Positions 54,601 to 64,000 of a stretch of DNA of 64,000 nucleotides are shown here, in pieces. Made by a program: the position numbers and the translations under genes. The DNA lies in NCBI GenBank assembly GCA_036768485.1, contig JAVLUZ010000269.1, positions 51,001 through 115,000 of the forward strand. Reading direction: 5' to 3'. Below the pieces are notes generated by a model. It had not been told where the DNA came from, ran no database searches, and saw nothing but the letters and a program-made list of their open reading frames with translations. How positions within the stretch are numbered: the stretch's first letter is position 1; each line of letters opens with the position of its first letter. This stretch comes from Mermis nigrescens. Its lineage: Eukaryota > Nematoda > Enoplea > Mermithida > Mermithidae.

Positions 54601-55590
54601 GGCAATTCCTTAAAATAGACAACGTTATAACAAAGGCTAATGCTATAACATATACAATGGTCAGGGATAGGCGAGGGGGTGGAGCCTTGCTCCCTGGGAT
54701 AAGGGTCAGGGAGCAATGGTTAAGGATAGACAATGGTTTAAGATAGGCAATGGTTAAGCATAGACTAATGCTATAACATATGAGGACATAGTTGAGGAGT
54801 GGAAGGGGTAAAATAGGATTAAACCTGAACTAAGTGTAAACTAATTGCGAGTGATATACAATGGTTAAGCATAGACTAACACTGTAACACATGAGGACAT
54901 AGTTGAGGAGTGGAAGGGGTAAATTAAGCCTAAGCAAGCTAAGCTAAGCCTGTGGGTAAACCAAGACTGAGCTAAACGAAGTGTAAATTAATTGTGAGTG
55001 TTGTCTGACATACACACCCATACTAGCGCGCCTGTGCCCTGGGGGTGAGGAGAGGGGAGCCCCCAACACGTCAAGCATATTCCCCCGTGTGTATCCACTG
55101 CCACTCAGTCTAAAAATTGCCTTAAATGTGCCAAAGTAAGACAAAACTAGGCCCAAGGACTAGTGTAAACTAAGCTTAGGTAAGCATTATAGAAATTTAT
55201 CAAGCAGTGTATGGCTTCCTGGCCCATTATGTTCACCTGGCAAATTATGCAATTAAATATAAAATAAGTTTGTAAACTAAGCCTAGCTGAGCTAGGGATT
55301 AAAGTGGGTCTAAGCACAAAAGGAGTGTGTATATATAGGTTTGACTTCCCGGTCCTTCGAATTCTCGGTCCTTCGTCACTTCCCGGTCCTTCATCACTTC
55401 CCGGTCCTTCGAATTCCCGGTCCTTGCTTAAACGCGTTCTATTAGTGTTGTGTTATGCGTGTTGTGACACCGAAATTAGATGTGATGCAACAATGCATTC
55501 GAACATTTACACCCAGTTAGGCGTTTGGGTGATTAGGTCATATCGACCATTGGCTGCATACAGACTGACGACTTTCTGAGCAGCAGGCCC
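54601..55590. repeat. Left terminal inverted repeat of the Maverick-like element
   Basis: It matches the reverse complement of 61838-62829 almost throughout. Blocks such as GTTAAGCATAGACTAA and GAGGACATAGTTGAGGAGTG occur in both. It contains a ~17-bp subrepeat CCCGGTCCTTCGAATT (55347-55428), and its inner 84 bp encode the end of the truncated polymerase frame. Confidence 0.9.
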
Positions 55591-56225
55591 TTCATAGAAC
55601 AACATTTTGCCCGAGTAAACCTTTATTTGGTAATTTGGCATTAAGACATTTTGAATTTGTTCTACAGCGTTCAAGCCATAGCTCTTATTTGCCTCTACAC
55701 TAAGATTAGCTCTGCTCATCAACTCTAATGCTAGCTGCTTTTGCAGAGTGCAACGACTCTTCTCGCCTTTTCGAATTGCCTCCCACTGGGGGTCCGAGTT
55801 TAGCCTTGCTATTCCTGTTACAATAGCGCGGGGTAGTGATAAATTATCTCTAGATGCAGTTTTAATAAATTTTCCCTTATTTTTTTGCAGAATTCCTTTA
55901 CAGTTGTCAAATCAATAGAAGGGCCCATGCCCCATTGTGGTTTGTGGTCTACAATAATGAGCTTAAAAGCCATATCCTCACTGAAGTTGAATTCCTTCTT
56001 TGATTGAGACACTTTCTCCATTATACTGAAAACTTTGTCGGAATTCACATTTTTACGTCTAGTGAATGGTACAATTACAGGCTCGAACAAGCTTGGATGT
56101 GTGATTTCGAAGCCAACAATGTTTTCAGGAGGACAGTCGAGTAACATTTTCTGAATAGCGCATTCAAAAATAGGTTCCAATTCTTTAAATAGGTTTGGGC
56201 ATTCTGTAAATGTAGGGGCCTGTAT
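55507..56225 (-). pseudogene. Protein-primed type B DNA polymerase (Polinton polB), N-terminal part, frameshifted
   Basis: Two adjoining - strand frames make one polymerase N-terminus. The first (56225 to ~55887) opens QAPTFTECPNLF and carries ENIVGFEITHPSL, PVIVPFTRRKNV and IMEKVSQS. The second carries RDNLSLPRAIV, QWEAIRKG, QKQLALELMSRA, NYQIKVYSG and GRYDLITQTP. These are the conserved N-terminal blocks of Polinton polymerases. The frames are offset at a run of seven T (55880-55886), a likely indel in an A/T homopolymer. The start codon ATG seen in the sister copy at 52870 is ATA here. The frame ends at TAA (55507-55509) inside the terminal repeat, long before the exonuclease and polymerase motifs. 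Confidence 0.75.
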
Positions 56226-56234
56226 CTACAAGAG

Positions 56235-57220
56235 CGACACAGACCAGCCTAGCATTACCTTCAAGATCTACCTAGGTACGTGGTGCATAAGTCTACGCTT
56301 AGTGCTGGCCCCGTCGCGCGGCTCTAATGGCTTTCGATCTTTGGACCCTTAGAGACCTTACGGCTTCGATCCCCTCAGCCCTAATATTGCTGGCCGCTTT
56401 TACGTCGGGTGATCTCAGCAGCTACGCCTAGACCTGAGCTACCCTACCTAGTCTCAGTAATTGCCGCAGAGGTCAGTTGACCTATCTCAAGCTCAAGTTG
56501 TAATTTAACTTATTTTCAATCAGTGCCTGATCAGAAATGTTTTGGTTCCTAATTTGTGTAGCACGCTGAACAATGAAAACAGCAACAACGAAGCTCTATG
56601 CTGATCAATCATCCTTAAAGATTAGATAATAATTTTGATCAATTTTTGGCTTGAGAAATAAACTATGATTTCCGAATAAAATAAACTACCATACGAAATT
56701 TACCTATCAGTCCACTAGATGGTGGAAATCCTCGACGTAGGGATGGTGGCTAACCTAACCCTGCGGTATAACCAAAACCACTGGTAGGTTTTCTATATTT
56801 TTATTTGATGCAGAAATCATGGCCTGTAGCCGGACAACAAGCAAAAGAAAAACAGCGTGCGGGCTAAGAAGTCAGTAATAGAGCTGGCAAACAAAAAACA
56901 AAAAAAAAACGCTAAACTAAACTACAACGTTACATTCACTGGCCTCAAGGGCCATTACAGTAAATTAAAGAATGATCAATTTAACATAATACTGAATCAC
57001 TTTTATCTCAGATCGAAAGTTCTCAATTCAAATGGCGGTATGCATTAAACAATTACTATTATCATACACTTGGCTCTATGCTACCGGACAAGTATCTAAA
57101 TGTTTTTTAATTATTGAAAATTTGGGGAAATAATGGGAAGACCGAAGGCATAGCCCACAGTGCACTATCATAGATAGCTACTAGTATTGGCTATGTTATG
57201 GCTATTGCAAACTGCAAAAA
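56235..57220 (-). other. Upstream region of polB in the Maverick-like element
   Basis: This is the inverted counterpart of 51297-52905, without its tRNA-like units and MITE. CTCTTGTAG (here) and CTCTAGTAG (at 52861) precede the polB start and look like splice acceptors. The polymerase frame may therefore begin in a second exon. Confidence 0.55.
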
Positions 57221-57735
57221 TATGGCACTAGCATTGGCGACGCTCTACAACTCGGCTCTCTGGCGTTCGCAACGCCTCTACTCTAGCACGTCCGCAACGC
57301 CTCATCCTGAGCAAATGTGAAAAGCGAAAATAAAAAAAAGAACAAAAAAATAACAAATATCGATAACCGGTAATGGTCAGCGCGCTTGACCTACCGTTCG
57401 CACTCAGGAAAACTCTAGGGATAACTATATTGTTGCCCGGTAATGATGAACTCCGGTCTTGGATAACATAGCATAATATTCGATTATGCTGTCCCATTAA
57501 CCTCCTTCAGTCCCCGGGTAATGAGAAAAATTTTGAATTGAAAAAATTTGTAGATTGGGTATAAAATAACCCCTTGTCCATTAAAGAGTTAAGGTACCAT
57601 AATAGTAACACCGCTAATTGAGCACAAGAAAAATTAAGACACGGAATGATAAGGCAAAATTATGCTGAGCAAAAATTAAAAAGTCACTGATGAATTAAAA
57701 CATGAGGTAAAACAGAAAAAAATGGCAAATTATGC
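57221..57735. other. Maverick-like interior, unassigned
   Basis: Composition is more balanced than in the host introns. The 89-codon - strand ORF at 57228-57497 is not recognised. Confidence 0.35.
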
Positions 57736-57776
57736 GAGATAACGGGGAAAAATACGAGCACCGTCAAAGAAAAAAT

Positions 57777-58915
57777 TTACAGCAAGAGAAAAATGACAAA
57801 AGAAAAATACCACAAAGTAACCGTACACAAGTCACGAATCCACATCCCAGGACGAAAAACGAAAAAATTGACAAAAAGCTGCTGGTCAAAGTCGACGCCG
57901 TCGCAGAGTTCCAAAAGTTCAGTACGTCGAACTTTGTAAATTAATATTGATCGCGGTACTTGGCCTTCGAGCCATACGATTTTCCATGACATCGTTGCCG
58001 TTGAAAATATTCTTGATCCGATTCCGGTTCGCGACGCGTATTCCGAACGCTCACGATACTGATATGGCGATTGCCTACGCCCGTACATATGTTGGCGTAA
58101 GCGTCGATGTTGATCAACGGGTCGATCATCGTCCTCAAAATCGTCGTCGTCCTTGTAGTCATCCGCGTAACGACGCGGTGTGGGTGGCATCGGAGTAAAT
58201 GAATTGCTCCGGCGTAAAACACGTAAAGTTGTTGGCAAGAAGGTTCGTGTGGACGCTGTTGTTGTTGAGTAACAGGCCACCGGTTTGGGCAAAAGTGGAC
58301 CTGGTCGAGGTTGTGGCTGATAGCCCCCAGTGGCTGGTTGACTTTGTTCCAATGGTGATTGATACGACTGGTCCCATTGTTGACGTTGACGGGATTGTGA
58401 CCGGCCCCAATGAGTTCCGCGGTTCGACTGTGGCGGACGGCAATATTCATAAGGCTGCTGCTGTCACGAGCACGCGACAGATGACTAGCATTGGCCTGAG
58501 TATGCCTCGGAACGCTCACACAATTCTGTGAATTGCTGCTGTTACCGCAGTTGGGTCTGCGGTCTTGTGTATTGCTGTACATGTGGTTTTACTTGTGTCT
58601 GCGGTTGTGCTTGTGACTGTGAACGATGGTGCATTTGCGCATAGCGCTGCTGGGATGACTGCGGGTCTTGTTGCCTCGATCCCCTTTGGCCTAACCTTTA
58701 ACTTGGCTGCAACTTCCTTGAACGAGTCTTCTGACTCGTTGTTTTTCAAATTCTTCAACCGACGCAAAGTGTGCTCGGATTTGGTATACGGCAAAACGAT
58801 TCAATTTTGCCTTGTGTTCGTCTTCTGACATGTGACAAACTTCTGAAGTCTCAGCAAGAGAACCGGCAGCGTGTAGCCGTCGCACGCCGTGGCATTTCCG
58901 TAGCCAAATTCTCAC
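57777..58915 (-). pseudogene. Decayed coding remnant, Q/P-rich then acidic, unknown family
   Basis: Several overlapping - strand frames look protein-like only in patches, as expected from a gene with indels. From upstream to downstream there is a Glu/Lys-rich helix-like part (about 58830-58680), a Gln/Pro/Ser-rich part (58650-58280), an acidic patch DDYKDDDDFEDDD near 58160, then RERSEYASRTGIGSR and a more ordered tail to 57777. GC content is higher than the surroundings. I do not recognise it. It may be a cargo or structural gene of the element. Confidence 0.4.
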
Positions 58916-59579
58916 AATAGCGCTGCTCGATTGTCATGCGTGTTCTACGCATCGCAATTTGCGCTTCAAGAAAGATCAACTTCGGGCATATCAAGGCTCA
59001 CTGCGGATCCGCTTGGGTCCTGCAAGGATGCCCATTGCCTTTCTTTACAAATTTTTCTAATTAGCCTTGTATTCAATGTTTGAGGTAAAATACAGATTTT
59101 TGACGACCTCAAAAATGATCGAATTGAGCCGGAACTTCAAGTTGCGGGTTGGTTGCTAACCGAATTTGGCGAATCATGTTGTGTAAAACATGAGGACTTT
59201 GATTCGTGCTGTTAAGTCCGGGAATTCCGGAAAAGCCTCATGGAGATGGCGTGTACGATTCACCAAGGAACGCTATGCGTAACATGCAACGCAACTGTTC
59301 CATCATACGCCAGCCTATTCTGTGGCATTGCCATAGGCGTAATAACTCACAAAAAAGTGGAATTTTCTATCTAGGAATTCCAAAAGCGCTGTAAGCGGCA
59401 TGGCAATCTATTGAAGAAAAGATCGTCATGTGTCGATGCTCAACTCATATAAGGACGAACCTCAGAAGAAGTATCAAAATATTGACCATCTCAGTGTGAT
59501 CTTAAAATTGGCACTAGGTGATCCGGCGCTGGTGACATTCTCTATGCGGATATAAATCCGGGCAAATTTGATGTGTAAT

Positions 59580-60057
59580 GCCATCAATCACCTCGCTTGG
59601 TGCATCAAGATGTGGGTGTACAACCAAATACTCAGCGGAACCTCGTACAACATCATTCCGGTTGTGATAAAAAACCGCATGCGCACGAAGTATTGGTCAG
59701 GATAAATAATCCGTTAAAGATGCTCATATCGCTTATGAACCTAGGTGCGGGCTCACGATTGGCATCAGCCAAAGGCTGCGCGAGCGTGGACCACACTAAT
59801 GGACAACGAAGGGCGAATCAGTCGAATTTACGTACTGCAAATGGATTGCGATACCTCCAATCGAAGTACACTTGAGCAGCTGACCAACTGATCGTCCGCT
59901 TTTGATCCTCGGCCTCACCCAAATAGGAACGTAAGTTGTGCAAAACAACTGACGCGACCCACAAGGTGGTTCGCGCGTCATATTTTCCATCATTGTGAAA
60001 AAATGCTGTACGTAAGCATGAGCGATTTTGGATTCCTAAGCACTCATTCGCGGCCAT
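59580..60057 (-). pseudogene. Decayed coding remnant, unknown family
   Basis: The - strand frame at 60057-59818 is open for 79 codons and reads like a folded protein (AFFHNDGKYDARTTLWVASV, then VLHNLRSYLGEAED). The similarity to real protein seems to continue downstream in other frames to about 59580, with intervening stops and frame changes. It matches no family I know. A capsid or gag-like origin is possible but unsupported. Confidence 0.35.
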
Positions 60058-60157
60058 CTGAGGTAATAAGCACGTGCGCAGGTATTAAAACTTATATTTG
60101 ATGGTTGCCTTTGCATAGCCTGTGGTTGCAAATTCGCCACGGTACTAGACACACCCA

Positions 60158-60770
60158 TCATGGCCATAGGAGCCATGAAACGAGTATCCGGTGCCGACGT
60201 ACCTTGTGGCACGAGCTTTGAGTTGTGACTTGTGTGTATAATGCTACTTGTGGTACTTTGTGTGCAGCTAATGTACGTTGCGGTTGTGGCGGAAAACCGA
60301 TAATATCAGTCATGATGACATCAGGGTCAGCTTGCTGCTCTGCCCCAACTGGCTGAAGAGTCGGCAAAGGTCCAGCACTGATACCCAAGGGTGCTTGTTG
60401 AACCACCGCAAGCGATTGCGAGACAATCGGTTGCTTGACGACAACAATCCTTTTTGAGCCATTGCTCCGCGTTTTACACGCGGTGGCAATACCGTTAGCC
60501 TGTCTTTCCGCCTCGGCGTCAGATAACACCATCACTAAAACGTTTGGGAGATAAATCATTGTCTTCAGTGGAGATTGATGGTTCTACACCCAGCATAGGC
60601 AAATTGTAGGGAATATTGGTTTGCGAAGGAAACACAGAAGCTGGTGTACTTGAGCTGGTTGGTTTTGACTTAGGTTCGTGTCAGGCGCATTTACCGGGCC
60701 CAAAACTGTGTCGGCAGTTTCAGAAGCCTGCACGCACTGAAGTCAGGATTGTCAAACATGTTAGTGTGAG
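60158..60770 (-). pseudogene. Decayed coding remnant, Pro/Gln/Ser-rich, unknown family
   Basis: The - strand frame at 60559-60158 (133 codons) has patches such as DAEAERQANGIAT and RIVVVKQPIVSQ. A different frame upstream (about 60730-60560) is also open with similar Ser/Thr/Pro/Asn-rich composition, so one frameshift near 60550 would join them. No domain was recognised. Confidence 0.35.
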
Positions 60771-61426
60771 CCAATGCTTCCATTACTGAGGCGATGGTGA
60801 GTGGCTGCCGCTATAGCTACTTGCGGTTGCGGGCCGGGCAATAAAGTCCTCCGCTTCAGGGTCACTCCCCCGCCATTTGAATCAACTTCAGCGTGTGCTG
60901 GCGCTGGTCAGCTGCCCTTGTGGTGGCTTGCTGTTGACAATGGTATGCGTACTTTTGGCTTTTGGTATAGCCTTAATGTATAACTCATTGCCTACGAAAA
61001 GAAACCGAGATGGGCTTTCTATCGTCAGTAATGCGATTATCTTGCGAGCACCCTTCTCAATATAAAAACATCAATAGTTATGAGGGCGTCATCACTAGAT
61101 AATGCTGCATGTCGAGTTAAGGGTAAGCTCCGCCTGTCCAAAGTTTCCAGGCAACGTTCGGATCAATATACATGTCAAAAGAATTTGGCCAAGCGCTTTA
61201 ACGAGTGCAATTGCGCTTTAATGCGTAAACAACAAGTAAATGTTCTTGCCAATGGCTGAATGTCAATAAAATTTGCGATAAATGGATCTTTCTAGTGCAG
61301 TTTATTGCAAATTTCTGCATCAGAGTGCCACAATTTCCTCGAAGGTTGGCCCCGTAGACATGGAAATACGCAAGTCAATCTTGCGTCGGATTGTAACAAA
61401 CCATATAAACGTTAGGTAAGCGCGTT

Positions 61427-61702
61427 TCAAGCAACTGAAGCCTTAAACGGAGGTTGCAGGAAACTCGCTAGATCCCAACAGAACACATGGCCATTCGCTC
61501 GCAACTTGGACGTAGCGTACGAATGGGCCATGGAGGTCCTGGTAAGTGGGACATAGTTGCTGAAAATGCAGGTCCAAGACCTTGCATAATGCCTGCCCTT
61601 TCTGTCATTCACAAATTCAGAGTCGTAGCCTAGAAATAAAGTGCCATTAGTCATATTCGATGGGCGGATGGCATGAAATGGCGTCAAACAACTTCTAGTC
61701 AT
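61427..61702 (-). pseudogene. Coding remnant, 91 codons, unknown family
   Basis: It starts at an ATG and includes TNGTLFLGYDSEFVNDRKG and FCWDLASFLQPPF. Further protein-like patches (LETRLPNVYMVCYNPTQ) continue downstream after a stop. It could be another piece of an element gene. I cannot name it. Confidence 0.35.
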
Positions 61703-61837
61703 TGGAGACTATGACGGTGGGTAGAAGTCTATTCTTTGGTACGCAGGGGTTACCAAAGGACATCTACCAAGCCGATTCTCCCACCAGAGTTGTTGGTCGT
61801 TTATACGCTTTCTGTGACATATACTTGTCCATATAAA

Positions 61838-62829
61838 GGGCCTGCTGCTCAGAAAGATGTCAGTCTGTATGCAGCCAATGGTCGCTACGACCTAATCACC
61901 CAAACGCCTAACTGGGTGTAAATGTTCGAATGCATTGTTGCATCACATCTAATTTTGGTGTCACAACACGCATAACACATCACTAATAGAACGCGTTTAA
62001 GCAAGGACTGGGAATTCAGAGGACCGGGAAGTGACAAAGGACCAGGAATTCAAAGGACCGGGAAGTGACAAAGGACCGTGAAGTCAAACCTATATATACA
62101 CACTCCTTTTGTGCTTAGACCCACTTTAATCCCTAGCTCAGCTAGGCTTAGTTTACAAACTTATTTTATATTTAATTGCATAATTTGCCAGGTGAACATA
62201 ATGGGCCAGGAAGCCATACACTGCTTGATAAATTTCTATAATGCTTACCTAAGCTTAGTTTACACTCACATCCAGTCCTTGGGCCTAGTTTTGTCTTACT
62301 TTGGCACATTTGAGGCAATTTTTAGACTGAGTGGCAGTGGATGCACACGGGGGAATATGCTTGACGTGTTGGGGGGCTCCCCCTCCTCACCCCCAGGGCA
62401 CAGGCACGCTAGTATGGGTGTGTATGTCAGACAACACTCACAATTAATTTACACTTTGGTTAGCTCAGTCTTGGTTTACCCACAGGGTTAGCTTAGCTTG
62501 CTTAGGCTTAATTTACCCCTTCCACTCCTCAACTATGTCCTCATATGTTACAGTGTTAGTCTATGCTTAACCATTGTATATCACTCGCAATTAGTTTACA
62601 CTTAGTTCAGGTTCTATTTTACCCCTTCCACTCCTCAACTATGTCCTGATATGTTATAGCATTAGTCTATGCTTAACCATTGCCTATCTTAAACCATTGT
62701 CTATCCTTAACCATTGCTCCCTGACCCTTATCCCAGGGAGCAAGGCTCCAACCCCTCGCCTATCCTTAACCATTGTATATGTTATAGCATTAGCCTATGT
62801 TATAACATAGGCTATTTTAAAGAATTGCC
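61838..62829. repeat. Right terminal inverted repeat of the Maverick-like element
   Basis: It is the reverse complement of 54601-55590. Its inner edge (61838-61921) repeats, on the + strand, the last 27 codons of the truncated polymerase frame including the TAA, so the polymerase fragment is duplicated at both ends. Confidence 0.9.
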
Positions 62830-62879
62830 CCAGAAATTTTTTTCACCCCTCTCCAGAATTTTGGTGCTGTCCACCTATG
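62830..62879 (+). repeat. Family A MITE, right end only
   Basis: It has CACCCCTCTCCAGAATTTTGG and GCTGTCCACCTATG without the rest of the element, directly abutting the Maverick-like terminus. Confidence 0.65.
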
Positions 62880-63816
62880 ATGCACACTCATTTATGGCAT
62901 GTCATGCCCCAGTCCTAGTCTCAAAAGTGTGATCTTGGTTCCGACTACAGTCCTGGTCAAATTTTAAGCACAGTCTAATCCTACGCCGCCCATATATTTG
63001 TAATACCTTTATTCAATAAAAACCCTTTGGAATAGAATCTTGCAATTTTGTTGGAGTAGATTCGAATGTTGAAATTGGTTGACACAAACGTTTGTAGTAC
63101 CCGCCGGTTGACAAATTCGGAAGCCGTACGTTTGTATGTGCAAAAATAATATTCTTAATATCAGCAAATTTTTTACTTTTTTAGTTTTATGGGAATTCCG
63201 GATACTGATCCTATAATTTTTCTTAAGATTGTCCACATATTGTGGCGGATCTAGGATTTTTTAAGGAGTGGTACCAAAAAATTTCCAAAACAGTCAAAAG
63301 TAGGTCCTAATTTTGCCCTTCATGTGCAAAGCAGCATTTTTCCGGCATTTTACACTGTGCACATTCATTTAAACTCACTTTTGATGCAATACTTATTCAA
63401 ATTGATTTCTTTCACTTCAGCGGAAGTCCAGTGCAGAGCGCCAAAAAAGTTGAGAAAATTAGGCATGAGAAGCTTGATTTACTGCTCGATTTTGTTGAAA
63501 AATTATATAGTTCTTTTGAAAATTCGAGTAATATCACTGCTTAAAGCAAAATTATTTATTATTCATTAAAAACTCTGCAAAAGCTTTGTAAAATAGAGCG
63601 TCAAAAGAGAATTGCTTAAGTGTCAACAAATATTGGTATAAATTAAAAACAGCATTTTATGAAAAGGAACAACTGAGAAACCAAAATGAAATGCAATATT
63701 GCAGATAAGCAAAGAATAATGAGCCATGAGTCAACAACTTATCAAGCAAGCAGTGAATGAATCATTGCCCAGGAAACCATTTAATTAGGCTCGTTTTCAG
63801 ACATGCAAATTGGGGC
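62880..63816. other. AT-rich sequence with a truncated family E end
   Basis: A family E left end (GTGGCGGATCTAGGATTTTTT) lies at about 63242-63310 without its partner. No gene was recognised. The ORFs at 63009-63236 and 63324-63569 have no family similarity. Confidence 0.45.
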
Positions 63817-64000
63817 CACACCTGGGCGTGGGGGTTTGGGGGTATGCACCCCCAGAAACCAAAGTACCCCCAGAAATCAGAATACCCCCAGAATTCAATT
63901 TTTGATTTTTTTTTGTTTTTTTTAGCAATTTTTTGATGCCAATGGATATTGCTTGATGAGAAACGTCAAAAAATGGTGTTTTTATCGCCATACCACTATT
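63817..64000 (+). mobile_element. Family A MITE, cut by the window end
   Basis: It starts CACACCTGGGCGTGGGGG after ATTGGGGC and runs through GATATTGCTTGATGAGAAACG to the hairpin block before the sequence ends. Confidence 0.85.

Larger units (their letters stand above)
54601..62829 (-). mobile_element. Maverick/Polinton-like deletion derivative, 8.2 kb with ~990-bp TIRs
   Basis: Long terminal inverted repeats (54601-55590 and 61838-62829) flank a 6.2-kb interior. On the - strand the interior begins a type B DNA polymerase of the protein-primed Polinton class. Complete Mavericks are usually 15-20 kb and also carry integrase, protease, packaging ATPase and capsid genes. None of these was recognised here, so this is a deleted and decayed copy. 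I could not find a matching 6-bp target duplication. The right end abuts a truncated family A MITE. Confidence 0.75.

Noticed and set aside
58140..58180. DYKDDDD stretch resembling a FLAG epitope, suggesting vector contamination
   Set aside because: It lacks the final Lys, continues as an acidic run, and is embedded in decayed coding sequence of the element.

Overview
This window looks like nuclear DNA of an animal, possibly an arthropod. It is AT-rich, has one gene split into short exons by large GT-AG introns, and is otherwise packed with nested transposable-element remnants. There is no operon structure, rRNA or CRISPR. The species call is inference from the gene family and the element types (hAT-type MITEs, pogo/Tigger, Maverick/Polinton), not from a match.

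The only host gene I can support is a RUNDC1-like gene (RUN domain-containing protein 1) on the + strand. Seven internal exons lie at 230-379, 1056-1304, 2958-3100, 3565-3688, 7584-7715, 15609-15746 and 16712-16902. They join with compatible phases into about 375 codons, running from the coiled-coil region into the RUN domain. The N-terminal exons lie before base 1. I could not find the last C-terminal exon(s) downstream. Its introns hold AT-rich tandem repeats, MITEs, a palindromic element (10331-10855) and a 328-bp tandem repeat carrying three perfect RFX-type X-box palindromes (11361-12205).

From about 16.9 kb to 54.5 kb I see no convincing host gene. This part is built from several element families. 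Family A is an A/T-rich hAT-type MITE of about 230-290 bp with 8-bp target duplications and over 30 copies. Families B and C are related MITEs of about 400 bp. Family E has CAGnGGCGGATC ends. Family F is a degenerate G-run repeat. A Foldback-like palindrome (30005-33698) carries a pogo/Tigger MITE. Two diverged copies of one segment lie at about 23.6-27.0 kb and 45.8-48.2 kb. A 2.6-kb unit is tandemly triplicated (37596-45466). Repeat X includes sequence homologous to the third visible RUNDC1 exon. Several MITEs can be dated against each other because they are nested or because an empty paralogous site exists in the same window.

From 54.6 to 62.8 kb lies an 8.2-kb Maverick/Polinton-like derivative. 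It has ~990-bp terminal inverted repeats, a truncated and frameshifted protein-primed DNA polymerase B on the - strand, and decayed coding remnants of unknown origin. A second, truncated, inverted copy of its polB upstream region lies at about 51.3-52.9 kb and carries two tandem tRNA-like sequences. The last 1.1 kb holds fragments of families A and E; the final family A copy runs off the window.
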